A program made the position numbers and the translations under genes. This document shows positions 24,283 through 32,292 of a DNA stretch of 64,000 nucleotides, one piece after another. The stretch spans positions 267,171 through 331,170 of the forward strand of contig JAUJOT010000004.1 of the NCBI GenBank assembly GCA_030447505.1, given 5' to 3'. Position 1 is the stretch's first letter. Each line of letters opens with the position of its first letter. The DNA comes from Solirubrobacteraceae bacterium (GTDB taxonomy: Bacteria > Actinomycetota > Thermoleophilia > Solirubrobacterales > Solirubrobacteraceae). The notes below the pieces were generated by a model. It saw only the letters and a program-made list of their open reading frames with translations, searched no databases and was not told the origin of the DNA.

Positions 24283-25815
24283 ATGAGTTTCGTGATCGTG
24301 GCGTACTCTTCACCCGCCATTCTCGTGCCTCGATCTCTCCCCGACAACACAACGAAGAACGCCGCCGCGCCGATTGAACGCGAGCTGCTCGAGCGCCTGT
24401 ATGCGATCTGCGGAGACGAGCACGTCCTGACGGAATCGATCCAGCTGCGCACGTACGAGTCCGACGGCCTGCTGCAGTATCGCGCGGCGCCCGCCGCCGT
24501 CGTCCTGCCGGGCAGCGCCGCCGAGGTGCGCGACGTCGTGCGCGCCTGCTCGGACGCCAACGTGCCGTGGGTCGCGCGCGGCGCGGGCTCGGGCCTGTCG
24601 GGCGGTGCGCTGCCGGTCGCCGAGGGCGTGCTGATCGCGGTGACGCGCATGCGGCGCGTGCTCGAGGTGGACCTCGACAACGGCCGCGTCGTCGTCGAGC
24701 CGGGCGTGACGAACGTCGAGGTCTCCGCCGCCGTCGCGCCGACGCACTTCTACCCGCCCGACCCGTCGTCGCAGATCGTCTGCTCGATCGGCGGCAACGT
24801 GGCCGAGAACTCGGGCGGCGCGCACTGCTTCAAGTACGGCTTCACGACGAACTACGTGACCGGCCTCGAGGTCGTGCTCGCCGACGGCGCGGTCGTCCAG
24901 CTCGGCGGCAAGGAGCTCGACGTGCCCGGCTATGACCTGCTCGGCGCGTTCGTCGGCTCGGAGGGGACGCTCGGCATCTGCACGAAGATCACGCTGCGCG
25001 TCATCCCGCTGCCCGAGGCGATCAAGACGATGGTCGCATTCTTCGAGACGACGAGCCAGGCCGGGGAGGCGGTGTCGGAGATCGTCTCCGGCGGCGTCGT
25101 GCCGGGCGCGATCGAGATGATGGACACGCTCACGATCCAGGCTGCCGAGCAGGCCGTCGGCGCGGGCTTTCCGACCGATGCGGGCGCCGCGCTGATCGTC
25201 GAGCTCGACGGCTCGCGGGCCGAGTGCGAGGCGCGCTTCGACGACGTCGTGGCGCTCTGCGAGCGCAACGGCGCGACGAGCATCCGCATCGCTCAGGACG
25301 ACGCCGATCGCGCCGCGATCTGGCGCACCCGCAAGGCCGCGTTCGCGGCGATGGGCCGCGTCGCGCCGAACTACTACGTGCAGGACGGCGTCATCCCGCG
25401 AACGAAGCTGCCCGAGGTGCTCGCGAAGATCAGCGCCCTCGCCGAGCAGTACGGCATGCGCGTCGGCAACGTCTTCCACGCCGGCGACGGCAACCTGCAC
25501 CCGCTCGTCTGCTATGACGGCGAGGACGAGGCCGAGCGCGCCGAGGAGCTCGCGGGCAGGATCCTCGAGGCCTGCGTCGACGCCGGCGGCTCGATCACCG
25601 GCGAGCACGGCATCGGCGTCGACAAGAAGCGCCACATGCCGAAGATGTTCGACGAGCCCGACCTGGCGGCGTTCCAGCACCTGCGCTGCGCGTTCGATCC
25701 GCGCGGCCTCGCGAACCCCGGCAAGGTCATGCCGACGCCGCGCCTGTGCGGCGAGGTGCCAGGCCCGTACCGCACCCACCCGCTCGAGCGCGACGGGATC
25801 GCCGAGCGCTTTTGA
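24283..25815 (+). CDS. glcD: Glycolate oxidase, FAD-linked subunit GlcD
   Basis: Oxidises glycolate (or D-lactate-type 2-hydroxyacids) to glyoxylate; FAD-binding PCMH-type flavoprotein. FAD-binding features: ARGAGSGLSGGALP, SIGGNVAENSGG, GSEGTLGI; the C-terminal domain has NVFHAGDGNLHP and TGEHGIGVDKK (metal/substrate site). The first 14 residues from ATG 24283 are hydrophobic and not typical; GTG 24325 would start nearer the conserved LERLYAICG helix and is an alternative. Followed after 5 bp by glcE and then glcF. Confidence 0.92.
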   Translation: MSFVIVAYSSPAILVPRSLPDNTTKNAAAPIERELLERLYAICGDEHVLTESIQLRTYESDGLLQYRAAPAAVVLPGSAAEVRDVVRACSDANVPWVARGAGSGLSGGALPVAEGVLIAVTRMRRVLEVDLDNGRVVVEPGVTNVEVSAAVAPTHFYPPDPSSQIVCSIGGNVAENSGGAHCFKYGFTTNYVTGLEVVLADGAVVQLGGKELDVPGYDLLGAFVGSEGTLGICTKITLRVIPLPEAIKTMVAFFETTSQAGEAVSEIVSGGVVPGAIEMMDTLTIQAAEQAVGAGFPTDAGAALIVELDGSRAECEARFDDVVALCERNGATSIRIAQDDADRAAIWRTRKAAFAAMGRVAPNYYVQDGVIPRTKLPEVLAKISALAEQYGMRVGNVFHAGDGNLHPLVCYDGEDEAERAEELAGRILEACVDAGGSITGEHGIGVDKKRHMPKMFDEPDLAAFQHLRCAFDPRGLANPGKVMPTPRLCGEVPGPYRTHPLERDGIAERF

Positions 25816-25820
25816 GCGCG

Positions 25821-26978
25821 ATGTCGAGCCAGCTGCTGACGCCCGCCTCGGCGCAGGAGGCCGCCCAGGCGCTGCGTGCCTATCGGTCGCGGGGCATCGC
25901 GGTGCGAATCGTCGGCGGCGGCACGAAGCCGTGGGGCGGCGCCGGCGCCAGCTGCGGCGTCGAGCTCGGCACGTGCGCGCTGGGAGCCGTCGTCGAGCAC
26001 AACCGCGGCGACCTGACCGCCGTGCTGCAGCCCGGCCTGTGCCTGCGCGAGCTCGACGAGCTGTTCTCCTCCGCGGGCCAGATGCTGGCCCTCGACCCGC
26101 CGCTGGGGGAGGGCGACGCGGCGACGATCGGCGGCGTCGTCGCGACCGGCGACTCCGGACCGCTGCGTCACCGCTACGGCGCGCCGCGCGACCTCGTGCT
26201 CGGCACCACGGTCGCGCTGGCCGACGGGACGCTCGCGCGCGCGGGCGGCAAGGTCATCAAGAACGTCGCCGGCTATGACCTCGCCAAGCTCTTCAGCGGG
26301 TCGTTCGGGACGCTCGGGCTGATCACGGAGGTCGCCGTGCGGCTGCACCCGCGCCCTCCCGCGCAGGCGACGGCGACCGGCACGACCGACGACGCCGGGC
26401 TGCTGCAGCGCGCGGCGACCGCGTTGTCGGCGAGCTCGCTCGAGGCGCAGTCGCTCGACGTGCGCTGGGAGGCGCAGACGGGGACGGTGCTCGCGCGCTT
26501 CGCCGGTGTCGCGGCGGCGGCGCAGGCGGCGGCCGCGCAGCGGCTGCTGTCCGGCGTCGGGCTCCAGGCGGCGGTGACCGAGGACGACGACGAGCTGTGG
26601 GCACGCCAGCGCGCGGCGCAGCGCAGCGCCGACGGCGGCGCCGTGATCCGCGTCTCGGGCACGCCGAGCCGCCTCGCCGAGGCCTGCGTCGCGGCGCAGG
26701 TCGCGGGCGCGACGCTCGTCGGCCGCGCCGCGCTCGGCCTGTCGTGGATCGCGCTGCCGACGGCCGCTCCCGGCGAGCTCGTCACCGCGATCGCGCGCGT
26801 ACGCAAGGTGCTCGCGCCGTCGCCCTGCGTCGTCCTCGACGCGCCGCCCTACGTGCGCGCGCACCTCGACCCGTGGGATCACCCCGAGGACGCGGCGCTG
26901 ATCCTCATGCGCCGCGTCAAGGAGCGCTTCGACCCCGCGCGAACGTGCAACCCCGGGATCTTCGTCGGCGGCATCTAG
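25821..26978 (+). CDS. glcE: Glycolate oxidase subunit GlcE
   Basis: Second FAD-binding subunit, 385 residues. VGGGTKPWGG and GVVATGDSGPLRHRYGAPRD resemble the FAD-contact loops, followed by GGKVIKNVAGYDLAKLF and GSFGTLG, typical for GlcE. The C-terminal substrate domain is shorter than in GlcD, as expected. ATG 25821 lies 5 bp after the glcD stop. The last residues CNPG-IF match the family end. Confidence 0.9.
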   Translation: MSSQLLTPASAQEAAQALRAYRSRGIAVRIVGGGTKPWGGAGASCGVELGTCALGAVVEHNRGDLTAVLQPGLCLRELDELFSSAGQMLALDPPLGEGDAATIGGVVATGDSGPLRHRYGAPRDLVLGTTVALADGTLARAGGKVIKNVAGYDLAKLFSGSFGTLGLITEVAVRLHPRPPAQATATGTTDDAGLLQRAATALSASSLEAQSLDVRWEAQTGTVLARFAGVAAAAQAAAAQRLLSGVGLQAAVTEDDDELWARQRAAQRSADGGAVIRVSGTPSRLAEACVAAQVAGATLVGRAALGLSWIALPTAAPGELVTAIARVRKVLAPSPCVVLDAPPYVRAHLDPWDHPEDAALILMRRVKERFDPARTCNPGIFVGGI

Positions 26979-26989
26979 GCTGGATCGCG

Positions 26990-28303
26990 ATGCCCGCCTT
27001 CGACGCCCACAAGCCGCCCGAGATCGACCTCCTCGAGGACTGCGTGCACTGCGGCTTCTGCCTGCCGTCGTGCCCGACCTACGTGCTGTGGAACGAGGAG
27101 ATGGACTCGCCGCGCGGGCGGATCGTGCTGATGCGCGAGGGTCTGCAGCCCGAGAGCACGCTGAGCGACACGATGGTCGGTCACTTCGACAACTGCCTGG
27201 GCTGCATGGCCTGCGTCACGGCCTGCCCGTCCGGAGTGCGCTACGACCTGCTGATCGAGGACACCCGACAGCAGGTCGAGCGCCAGCATCCGCGCAGTGC
27301 GCGGGAGCGCCTGCTGCGCCGCGCGCTGTTCGCGACGTTCCCCTATCCCGCCCGGCTGCGCGCGACGATCCCGGCGATCGTCTTCTTCCGCGGTTCCGGC
27401 CTCGCACGCTGGGCGCAGCGCTCGCGGCTCGTCGAGCGCTCCCCGCTGCTGCGCACGCTGTCCGAGCTCGCGCCGCCGGTGCGGCTGCGCGACGTGCTGC
27501 GCCGGCTGCCGGCCGTGACGAAGGCCGTCGGCGAGAAGCGCGGCACCGTCGGCTTCCTGCAGGGCTGCGTCCAGCGCGCGTACTTCGGCGACGTCAACGC
27601 TGCGACCGTCGCCGTGCTCGCCGCCGAGGGCTTCGAGGTTCACGCGCCGCGGGCGCCGCGCTGCTGCGGCGCGCTCGGGCTGCACGCCGGCCAGGAGGAG
27701 GACTCGCTGCCGCTCGCCAAGGCGACGATCGAGGCCTTCGAGGGCTACGACCACGTCGTCGTCAACGCCGCCGGCTGCGGCTCGGCGATCAAGGACTACG
27801 GCCACCTGCTGCGCGACGAGCCGGAGTGGGCGCAGCGCGCGGCGGAGCTCTCGGCGCGGGCGCGGGACGTGCACGAGCTGCTCGCATCGGTCGCCCCGCG
27901 CGCGAAGCGCCACCCGCTCGAGATGACCGTCGCCTACCACGACGCCTGCCACCTCGCGCACGCGCAGAGCGTCCGCTCGCAGCCGCGCCAGCTGCTGCGC
28001 TCGATCCCCGGCCTCGAGCTCGTCGAGCCGGCCGAGTGGGAGCTGTGCTGCGGCTCCGCGGGGATCTACAACCTCACGCGCCCACAGGCCGCGCGCGAGC
28101 TCGGCGAGCGCAAGGCCTCCAATCTGCTCGCAACCGGCGCGCAAGCGATCGCCGCCGCGAACCCCGGCTGCACCCTGCAGATCTCCGCGCACCTCGAGCG
28201 CAGGGGCGAACCGCGGCCGCTCGTGCATCCGATGCAGCTGCTCGCGCAGTCGCTTCAGGGCGGGACCCGGCGGCGGCGCCGGCTGCGCCTGCCCTGGGGG
28301 TGA
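26990..28303 (+). CDS. glcF: Glycolate oxidase iron-sulfur subunit GlcF
   Basis: Passes electrons from GlcD/E to the membrane quinone pool. 437 residues: two 4Fe-4S motifs, CVHCGFCLPSCP and CLGCMACVTACP, in the first 85 residues, then two CCG-type cysteine clusters (RCCGALGLHAG and LCCGSAGIYN) with a conserved CHLAHAQ. ATG 26990 is 11 bp after glcE. The stop overlaps the next gene (GTGA). Confidence 0.93.
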   Translation: MPAFDAHKPPEIDLLEDCVHCGFCLPSCPTYVLWNEEMDSPRGRIVLMREGLQPESTLSDTMVGHFDNCLGCMACVTACPSGVRYDLLIEDTRQQVERQHPRSARERLLRRALFATFPYPARLRATIPAIVFFRGSGLARWAQRSRLVERSPLLRTLSELAPPVRLRDVLRRLPAVTKAVGEKRGTVGFLQGCVQRAYFGDVNAATVAVLAAEGFEVHAPRAPRCCGALGLHAGQEEDSLPLAKATIEAFEGYDHVVVNAAGCGSAIKDYGHLLRDEPEWAQRAAELSARARDVHELLASVAPRAKRHPLEMTVAYHDACHLAHAQSVRSQPRQLLRSIPGLELVEPAEWELCCGSAGIYNLTRPQAARELGERKASNLLATGAQAIAAANPGCTLQISAHLERRGEPRPLVHPMQLLAQSLQGGTRRRRRLRLPWG

Positions 28304-28701
28304 CGGCGTTCCTCAAGGCGCACGGTACGGGTACCGCGCCGCTGCCCGACCACTGGATGACCGCCACCAGCAGGCTCGTCTCGCCCGGACGTACCGGCTT
28401 TCCGCGCCGGCCGCGGATCCAGGCCGGCGACCGGCTCGTGCTCTACGCGTCGGGCTGGAGGTGCATCTTCGGCGTCGCCGAGGTCACCGGCGGGCCGGAG
28501 GTCGACGATCCGTCACCGTCGGCGCGCTGGCCGTGGTCCGTCGCCGTCGAGCTGCTCGTCGTCGTGCCGGTGCTGTCCAACGCGCCGCCGGTCGAGGCGA
28601 TCGGCGTCGCGCCGCGCTCGATGCGCCAGCAGAGCCACATCCGCCTCGAGCAGCGCCACTTCGAGCTGGCGATCGAGGCGCTCGCCGGCGTCGGGCGCTG
28701 A
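28300..28701 (+). CDS. EVE/PUA-like small protein
   Basis: 133 residues. GDRLVLYAS, a strand with FGVAEVTG and a late IRLEQRHFELAIEAL resemble the EVE domain, a PUA-fold module that reads modified bases or other small ligands; the match is by pattern only. GTG 28300 overlaps the glcF stop, so it is probably translated from the glc mRNA, though a metabolic link is not evident. Confidence 0.65.
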   Translation: MTAFLKAHGTGTAPLPDHWMTATSRLVSPGRTGFPRRPRIQAGDRLVLYASGWRCIFGVAEVTGGPEVDDPSPSARWPWSVAVELLVVVPVLSNAPPVEAIGVAPRSMRQQSHIRLEQRHFELAIEALAGVGR

Positions 28702-28738
28702 GCCGCATGGGCGCCGATCGTGTGGCACGCTGCACGCC

Positions 28739-29338
28739 GTGACACGCGAGCTGTACCTCTGCGTCGACGTCGAGCCCGACGGCCACGTTCCGGGCACGAG
28801 CTCGATCGTCTCGCTCGGCGCCTGCGCCGCGGCGCTGCGCGACGACGGCGGTCGCGTCGATCGGCTTGACCCCGACGCCGAGCAGCACGCCTTCTACGCC
28901 GTCCTGCGCCCGATCACCGACCGCTACATCGAGAAGGCGCTGCGCGTGACCGGCTTCGATCGGGCGGCGCTCGAGCGCGACGGCCGCGCGCCCGAGCAGG
29001 CGCTGCCCGAGTTCGCGGCGTGGATCGACGATCTCGCCGCCGAGCACGACGCCCAGCCCGTGCTCGCCGCCTACCCGCTCGGCTTCGTCTGGAGCTTCAC
29101 GCAGTACTACCTGCACGAGTTCGCCGGCCGCAGCCCGTTCGGCCAGTCGGCGCACTACGACATGAAGTCCGCCTACGCGGCGCTCGCCGACAGCGCCGTG
29201 CGCGACGCGATCAAGCGCCGCATGCCGAGCGCGCTGCTCGGCGCCAAGGACTCAAAGACCCACCACGCGCTCGACGACGCCAAGGGCCACGTCGACCTGC
29301 TCGTCGGGCTGCTGCGCTGGCACGAGCGCTACCGCTAG
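28739..29338 (+). CDS. DEDDh-type 3'-5' exonuclease-like protein
   Basis: 199 residues. Asp10 and Glu12 in CVDVEPDG, an Asp in HYDMKSAYAAL and HHALDDAKGH near residue 180 give the DEDDh set (D, E, D, H...D). The fold matches exonuclease/RNase T-like proteins without extra domains. Metal-dependent hydrolysis of DNA or RNA ends is expected; substrate unknown. GTG 28739 begins just before the first strand. The stop overlaps the convergent gene by 4 bp. Confidence 0.78.
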   Translation: MTRELYLCVDVEPDGHVPGTSSIVSLGACAAALRDDGGRVDRLDPDAEQHAFYAVLRPITDRYIEKALRVTGFDRAALERDGRAPEQALPEFAAWIDDLAAEHDAQPVLAAYPLGFVWSFTQYYLHEFAGRSPFGQSAHYDMKSAYAALADSAVRDAIKRRMPSALLGAKDSKTHHALDDAKGHVDLLVGLLRWHERYR

Positions 29339-30114
29339 CACTCGCGTCCGCCGCGCGCCAGCGCGTCGGAGCGCGCAAACGACGTTATGCCCGTCGGCCC
29401 GTACACCGGCTCGTAACCCTGGCTCGCGCGCGCCGACGTGACCCGAAACGGCTTGCCGGCGTTGTCGACCGAGACGGTCGACGTGTTGCCGTCGTCGTCC
29501 GTGACGGACAGCTCGGCGGTCCATGCCACACGGCGCCTCTCGGTCGCCGCGCGCAGCTCGATGACCTGCGGCGCCGAGCGCTCGACCTCGAGCGCGAGCT
29601 TGCGCGACACGGAGCCGTCGCTGCTGACGTAGCGCACGGCGCGGCGCTTCGAATCGAGGTTGCCCTGCGCGCGGCGCACGGGGCTGGCCGTGCAGCCCGC
29701 CAGCGCCGTGAACCAGCCGCGCAGCGGGCGCGCGGCGCTGACGACGCGGAAGCGGACGGCCTCGACCGTCACCGGGTCGTCCGCCGTCGAGCGCAGCGAG
29801 AGGCGCACGATCTGCGGACTGCCCGCGAGCGCGCCCTGCGACAGCGCGCTCTCGGGATCGGACACGATCGTGTTGCGGGCGACGCGCGAGAGCTCGGATG
29901 GATCCCGAACGCGCTTGCGCGGCACGACGTAGTACGGCGCGTAGGGGTGCGTGCTGTCGAACGTGCCCGGAGCGAGGACGCTCACGCGCAGGGGCGTCGA
30001 TGCGACGGTCTCGTCGTCGGAGAGCAGCAGCTTGTCGACCGCATACGCGCTCCCCACGAGCGCGACGAGCACGACCGCGACCGCCGGAACTCGACGCAGC
30101 GCCTTGCTCAGCAC
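29335..30114 (-). CDS. Secreted or N-terminally anchored hypothetical protein
   Basis: No known family was recognised. 259 residues: basic N terminus and one hydrophobic segment (about 9-27) acting as signal peptide or anchor, then an extracellular part rich in beta-prone Val/Thr/Ser/Arg. Two cysteines stand out: one in TALAGCTASP and the C-terminal residue itself. APYYVVPRKRVRDP may be part of a conserved core. Convergent with the exonuclease gene. Confidence 0.65.
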   Translation of the reverse strand: MLSKALRRVPAVAVVLVALVGSAYAVDKLLLSDDETVASTPLRVSVLAPGTFDSTHPYAPYYVVPRKRVRDPSELSRVARNTIVSDPESALSQGALAGSPQIVRLSLRSTADDPVTVEAVRFRVVSAARPLRGWFTALAGCTASPVRRAQGNLDSKRRAVRYVSSDGSVSRKLALEVERSAPQVIELRAATERRRVAWTAELSVTDDDGNTSTVSVDNAGKPFRVTSARASQGYEPVYGPTGITSFARSDALARGGREC

Positions 30115-30269
30115 CGGCGGCAGCCTAGCGCCCGGCTCGCAGGCGTGCGCCGCCGCGCCACGTCACTCAGCGGCGCCACGAGCTCGAGCGCCGGGCGGCG
30201 CACGACGAGATCGCTGACCCGGCAGCGCTCTTAAGCCGAGCTTGAGGCGGGCGCGCTGCACTGCTGTGA

Positions 30270-30656
30270 GTGACCGCGCTTGCGAACGACCGGCCGGCGA
30301 TCGAGGATCCCACCGCGGCCCTCGAGGCCGCCCCGCACGGCGACGACCATCGCGGCGATGCCCGGCTGCAGCTCGATCCCGGGCGCTACCTGCTCTGCGG
30401 CAGCGACGCGCACGTGCTGAGCGCCGACGTCACGCATGTGGGCCGCGGGATCGTCGCCGATCTGCGGCTCGACGACCACACGGTCTCCGCCCGCCACGCG
30501 ATCGTGGTCGCGCGCGGCGACCGGCTGCGGATCCTCGACGACCGCAGCACGAACGGCACCGTCGTCAACGGACGCCGCGTCGACGAGGCCGAGCTGCACG
30601 ACGGCGACGTCGTCGTGCTCGGGCGCGTCGTGCTGACGTACCGCGACCTGCGCTGA
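30270..30656 (+). CDS. FHA-domain protein
   Basis: 128 residues, essentially one forkhead-associated domain after a 40-residue acidic N-terminal tail. VGRG, VSARHA and STNGTVVNG give the Gly-Arg, Ser-x-x-His and Asn-Gly phosphothreonine-binding loops. Binds phosphothreonine peptides, so it should act with a Ser/Thr kinase, none of which is in the window. GTG 30270 follows no clear Shine-Dalgarno. Confidence 0.8.
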   Translation: MTALANDRPAIEDPTAALEAAPHGDDHRGDARLQLDPGRYLLCGSDAHVLSADVTHVGRGIVADLRLDDHTVSARHAIVVARGDRLRILDDRSTNGTVVNGRRVDEAELHDGDVVVLGRVVLTYRDLR

Positions 30657-30666
30657 GCGTGATTGC

Positions 30667-31038
30667 TCAGCTGGCGCTGCTCGCCGCGTCGGGGTGCGAC
30701 TGGAGGATCTCCTCGCCGGCCTCGCCGGTACGCACGCGGTAGGCCTCCTCGACGGGCAGGACGAAGACCTTGCCGTCGCCGACGCCGCCGGTGCGCGCAT
30801 GCTTGAGCACGGTGTCGACCACGAGGCGCACGTCGCCCGCGGCGACGACGCACTCGATCTTCACCTTCGGGCGCAGGTAGTTCGTCAGCTCCGCGCCGCG
30901 GTAGCGCTCGGTGATCCCGCGCTGGCGGCCGGAGCCCTTGACCTCGCTCACCGACAGCGACGGAAAGCCCTTCACGAGCAGGTCCGCGCGGATCGGCTCG
31001 AACGCCTCATGGCGGATGTAGGCAATCACCATCTTCAT
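30667..31038 (-). CDS. glnB: PII nitrogen regulatory protein lacking Tyr51
   Basis: 123 residues. PII core motifs are present: SEVKGSGRQRG, ERYRGAEL, the PKVKIE strand, TGGVGDGKVFV (B-loop) and RVRTGE. The T-loop keeps Tyr46 but has Leu at position 51, where uridylylated or adenylylated PII proteins have Tyr, so control by covalent modification at that site is unlikely. ATP/2-oxoglutarate binding residues look intact. No amt, glnA or glnD is nearby. A second, broken PII lies just upstream (31163-31380). Confidence 0.9.
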   Translation of the reverse strand: MKMVIAYIRHEAFEPIRADLLVKGFPSLSVSEVKGSGRQRGITERYRGAELTNYLRPKVKIECVVAAGDVRLVVDTVLKHARTGGVGDGKVFVLPVEEAYRVRTGEAGEEILQSHPDAASSAS

Positions 31039-31162
31039 GCGTCACCTCGGGGTCGATCGACAGGCCGGCTGGCCACCCGAAGCTCGGGCGGGAGCGGACC
31101 GTATCCCAAAGCCGTGGCGTCGGAAACGACTTCGCGCATGATGTCCATCCCGACGATCGTCG

Positions 31163-31380
31163 TCATCCGCCGATCGGCATGGCGGCGCTGTCGTCCGTCT
31201 CACCCGAGCGGACCCGCACGACGCGCTCGAGCGGCACGACGAAGATCGTGCCGTCACCGACCTCGCCGGTCTGCGCGCCGTCACAGACCGCGTCGATCGC
31301 CGGCTGCACGAACTCGTCGGAGACCGCGATCTGAAAGCGCGCCGCTCGGCTGTACGACGATCAGCTCTGCGAGCTGGACC
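31163..31380 (-). pseudogene. Truncated and frameshifted second PII-like gene
   Basis: On the minus strand, 31163-31345 encodes RFQIAVSDEFVQPAID, TGEVGDGTIFVVPLERVV and VRSGET, the C-terminal two-thirds of a PII protein. Just upstream, in another frame, AELIVVQPSG resembles the end of a PII T-loop, giving a frameshift near 31340. No N-terminal half or start exists; the remnant runs into the 3' end of the yihY-like gene, whose last codons overlap it. The rest of 31039-31162 shows nothing identifiable. Confidence 0.75.
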
Positions 31381-32236
31381 GAACGTCCTCTGCGCGCGCC
31401 CACTCGACGGCGAACTCGGCGCCGAAGACGACGACGTTCGCCGCCGCGTATACGAAGATCAGCAGCGCCATCGCGGCGCCGAGCGACCCGTAGATGGCGC
31501 CGAAGTCGGCGAGCTGCTCGAAGTACAGCTCAAGTCCCTGCTTGACGATCGCAAGCCCGATCGTGGCCACGAGCGCGCCGGGCCAGATGTCGCGCAGCGG
31601 CTTGCGGTGCATCGGCAGGACGCGGTAGAGGAACAGCAGCGCGAGCGCGACGAACGTGATCGGCAGCAGCTCGCTCGCGATCTCGAGCGCGGCGGCGAGC
31701 AGCCAGCCGCCGTTGTCCTCGTCGTCGAGCACCTCGGCGAGCCGGTGGGTGACCGTCAGCGACACGCTGAGCGCGAGGATCGAGGTGCCGCCGAGCACGA
31801 GCGCGAGGTCGAGCGCCTTGCGCTTGAGCAGCGGCGGTCGCTCCTCGATGTCCCACGCCTCGTTGATCGAGTGGCGCAGCGCGCCCATCACGCCGCTCGC
31901 GGCGGCGAACAGCAGGATCGTCGTGAAGATGCCGAGCCTGCCGGCCTGCTCGAGCGCGTCGCCGACTGCGCGTTCGAGCTTCGGCCGGTCGCCGCTGCTC
32001 GCCAGCGGCACGTTGTCGAAGACCGTGTCGATGATCCGGTCGCGGACGGCGGCGTCCTCGAAGACGAGCCCGAACGCGGCCGCCAGCAGCAGCACGAGCG
32101 GGATGAAGGAGAGGATCGCGAAGAAGCTGATCTGCGCGGCCGAGCGATGGCCGCGGTCGTCGACGAACTCGAGGACGGCCTGACGCGTGGCGACGACGCA
32201 GCGGCGGGTCAGGCGGCGCAGGTCCGGGCGGTGCAC
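31361..32236 (-). CDS. YihY/BrkB family membrane protein
   Basis: 291 residues with about six transmembrane segments. Family features: an N-terminal AAQISFFAILSFIPLVLLL helix, FAAASGVMGALRHSINEAW, a central ITFVALALLFLYRVLP helix and the terminal GSLGAAMALLIFVYAAANVV helix. Once called RNase BN by error; real function unsettled, possibly an efflux or integrity role in the inner membrane. Its 3' end overlaps the PII remnant, so the C-terminal few residues may be altered. Confidence 0.88.
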   Translation of the reverse strand: MHRPDLRRLTRRCVVATRQAVLEFVDDRGHRSAAQISFFAILSFIPLVLLLAAAFGLVFEDAAVRDRIIDTVFDNVPLASSGDRPKLERAVGDALEQAGRLGIFTTILLFAAASGVMGALRHSINEAWDIEERPPLLKRKALDLALVLGGTSILALSVSLTVTHRLAEVLDDEDNGGWLLAAALEIASELLPITFVALALLFLYRVLPMHRKPLRDIWPGALVATIGLAIVKQGLELYFEQLADFGAIYGSLGAAMALLIFVYAAANVVVFGAEFAVEWARAEDVRSSSQS

Positions 32237-32292
32237 GCGCGCACCTTAGACGCAGCGCCGCCGGCGGCGGCCTGGCGTCGTGGACCGGCCGC

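Noticed and set aside
28300..28701. EVE-like protein as part of a modified-base defence system
   Set aside because: No restriction, methylase or nuclease partner adjoins except a lone DEDDh exonuclease; the evidence is too thin.
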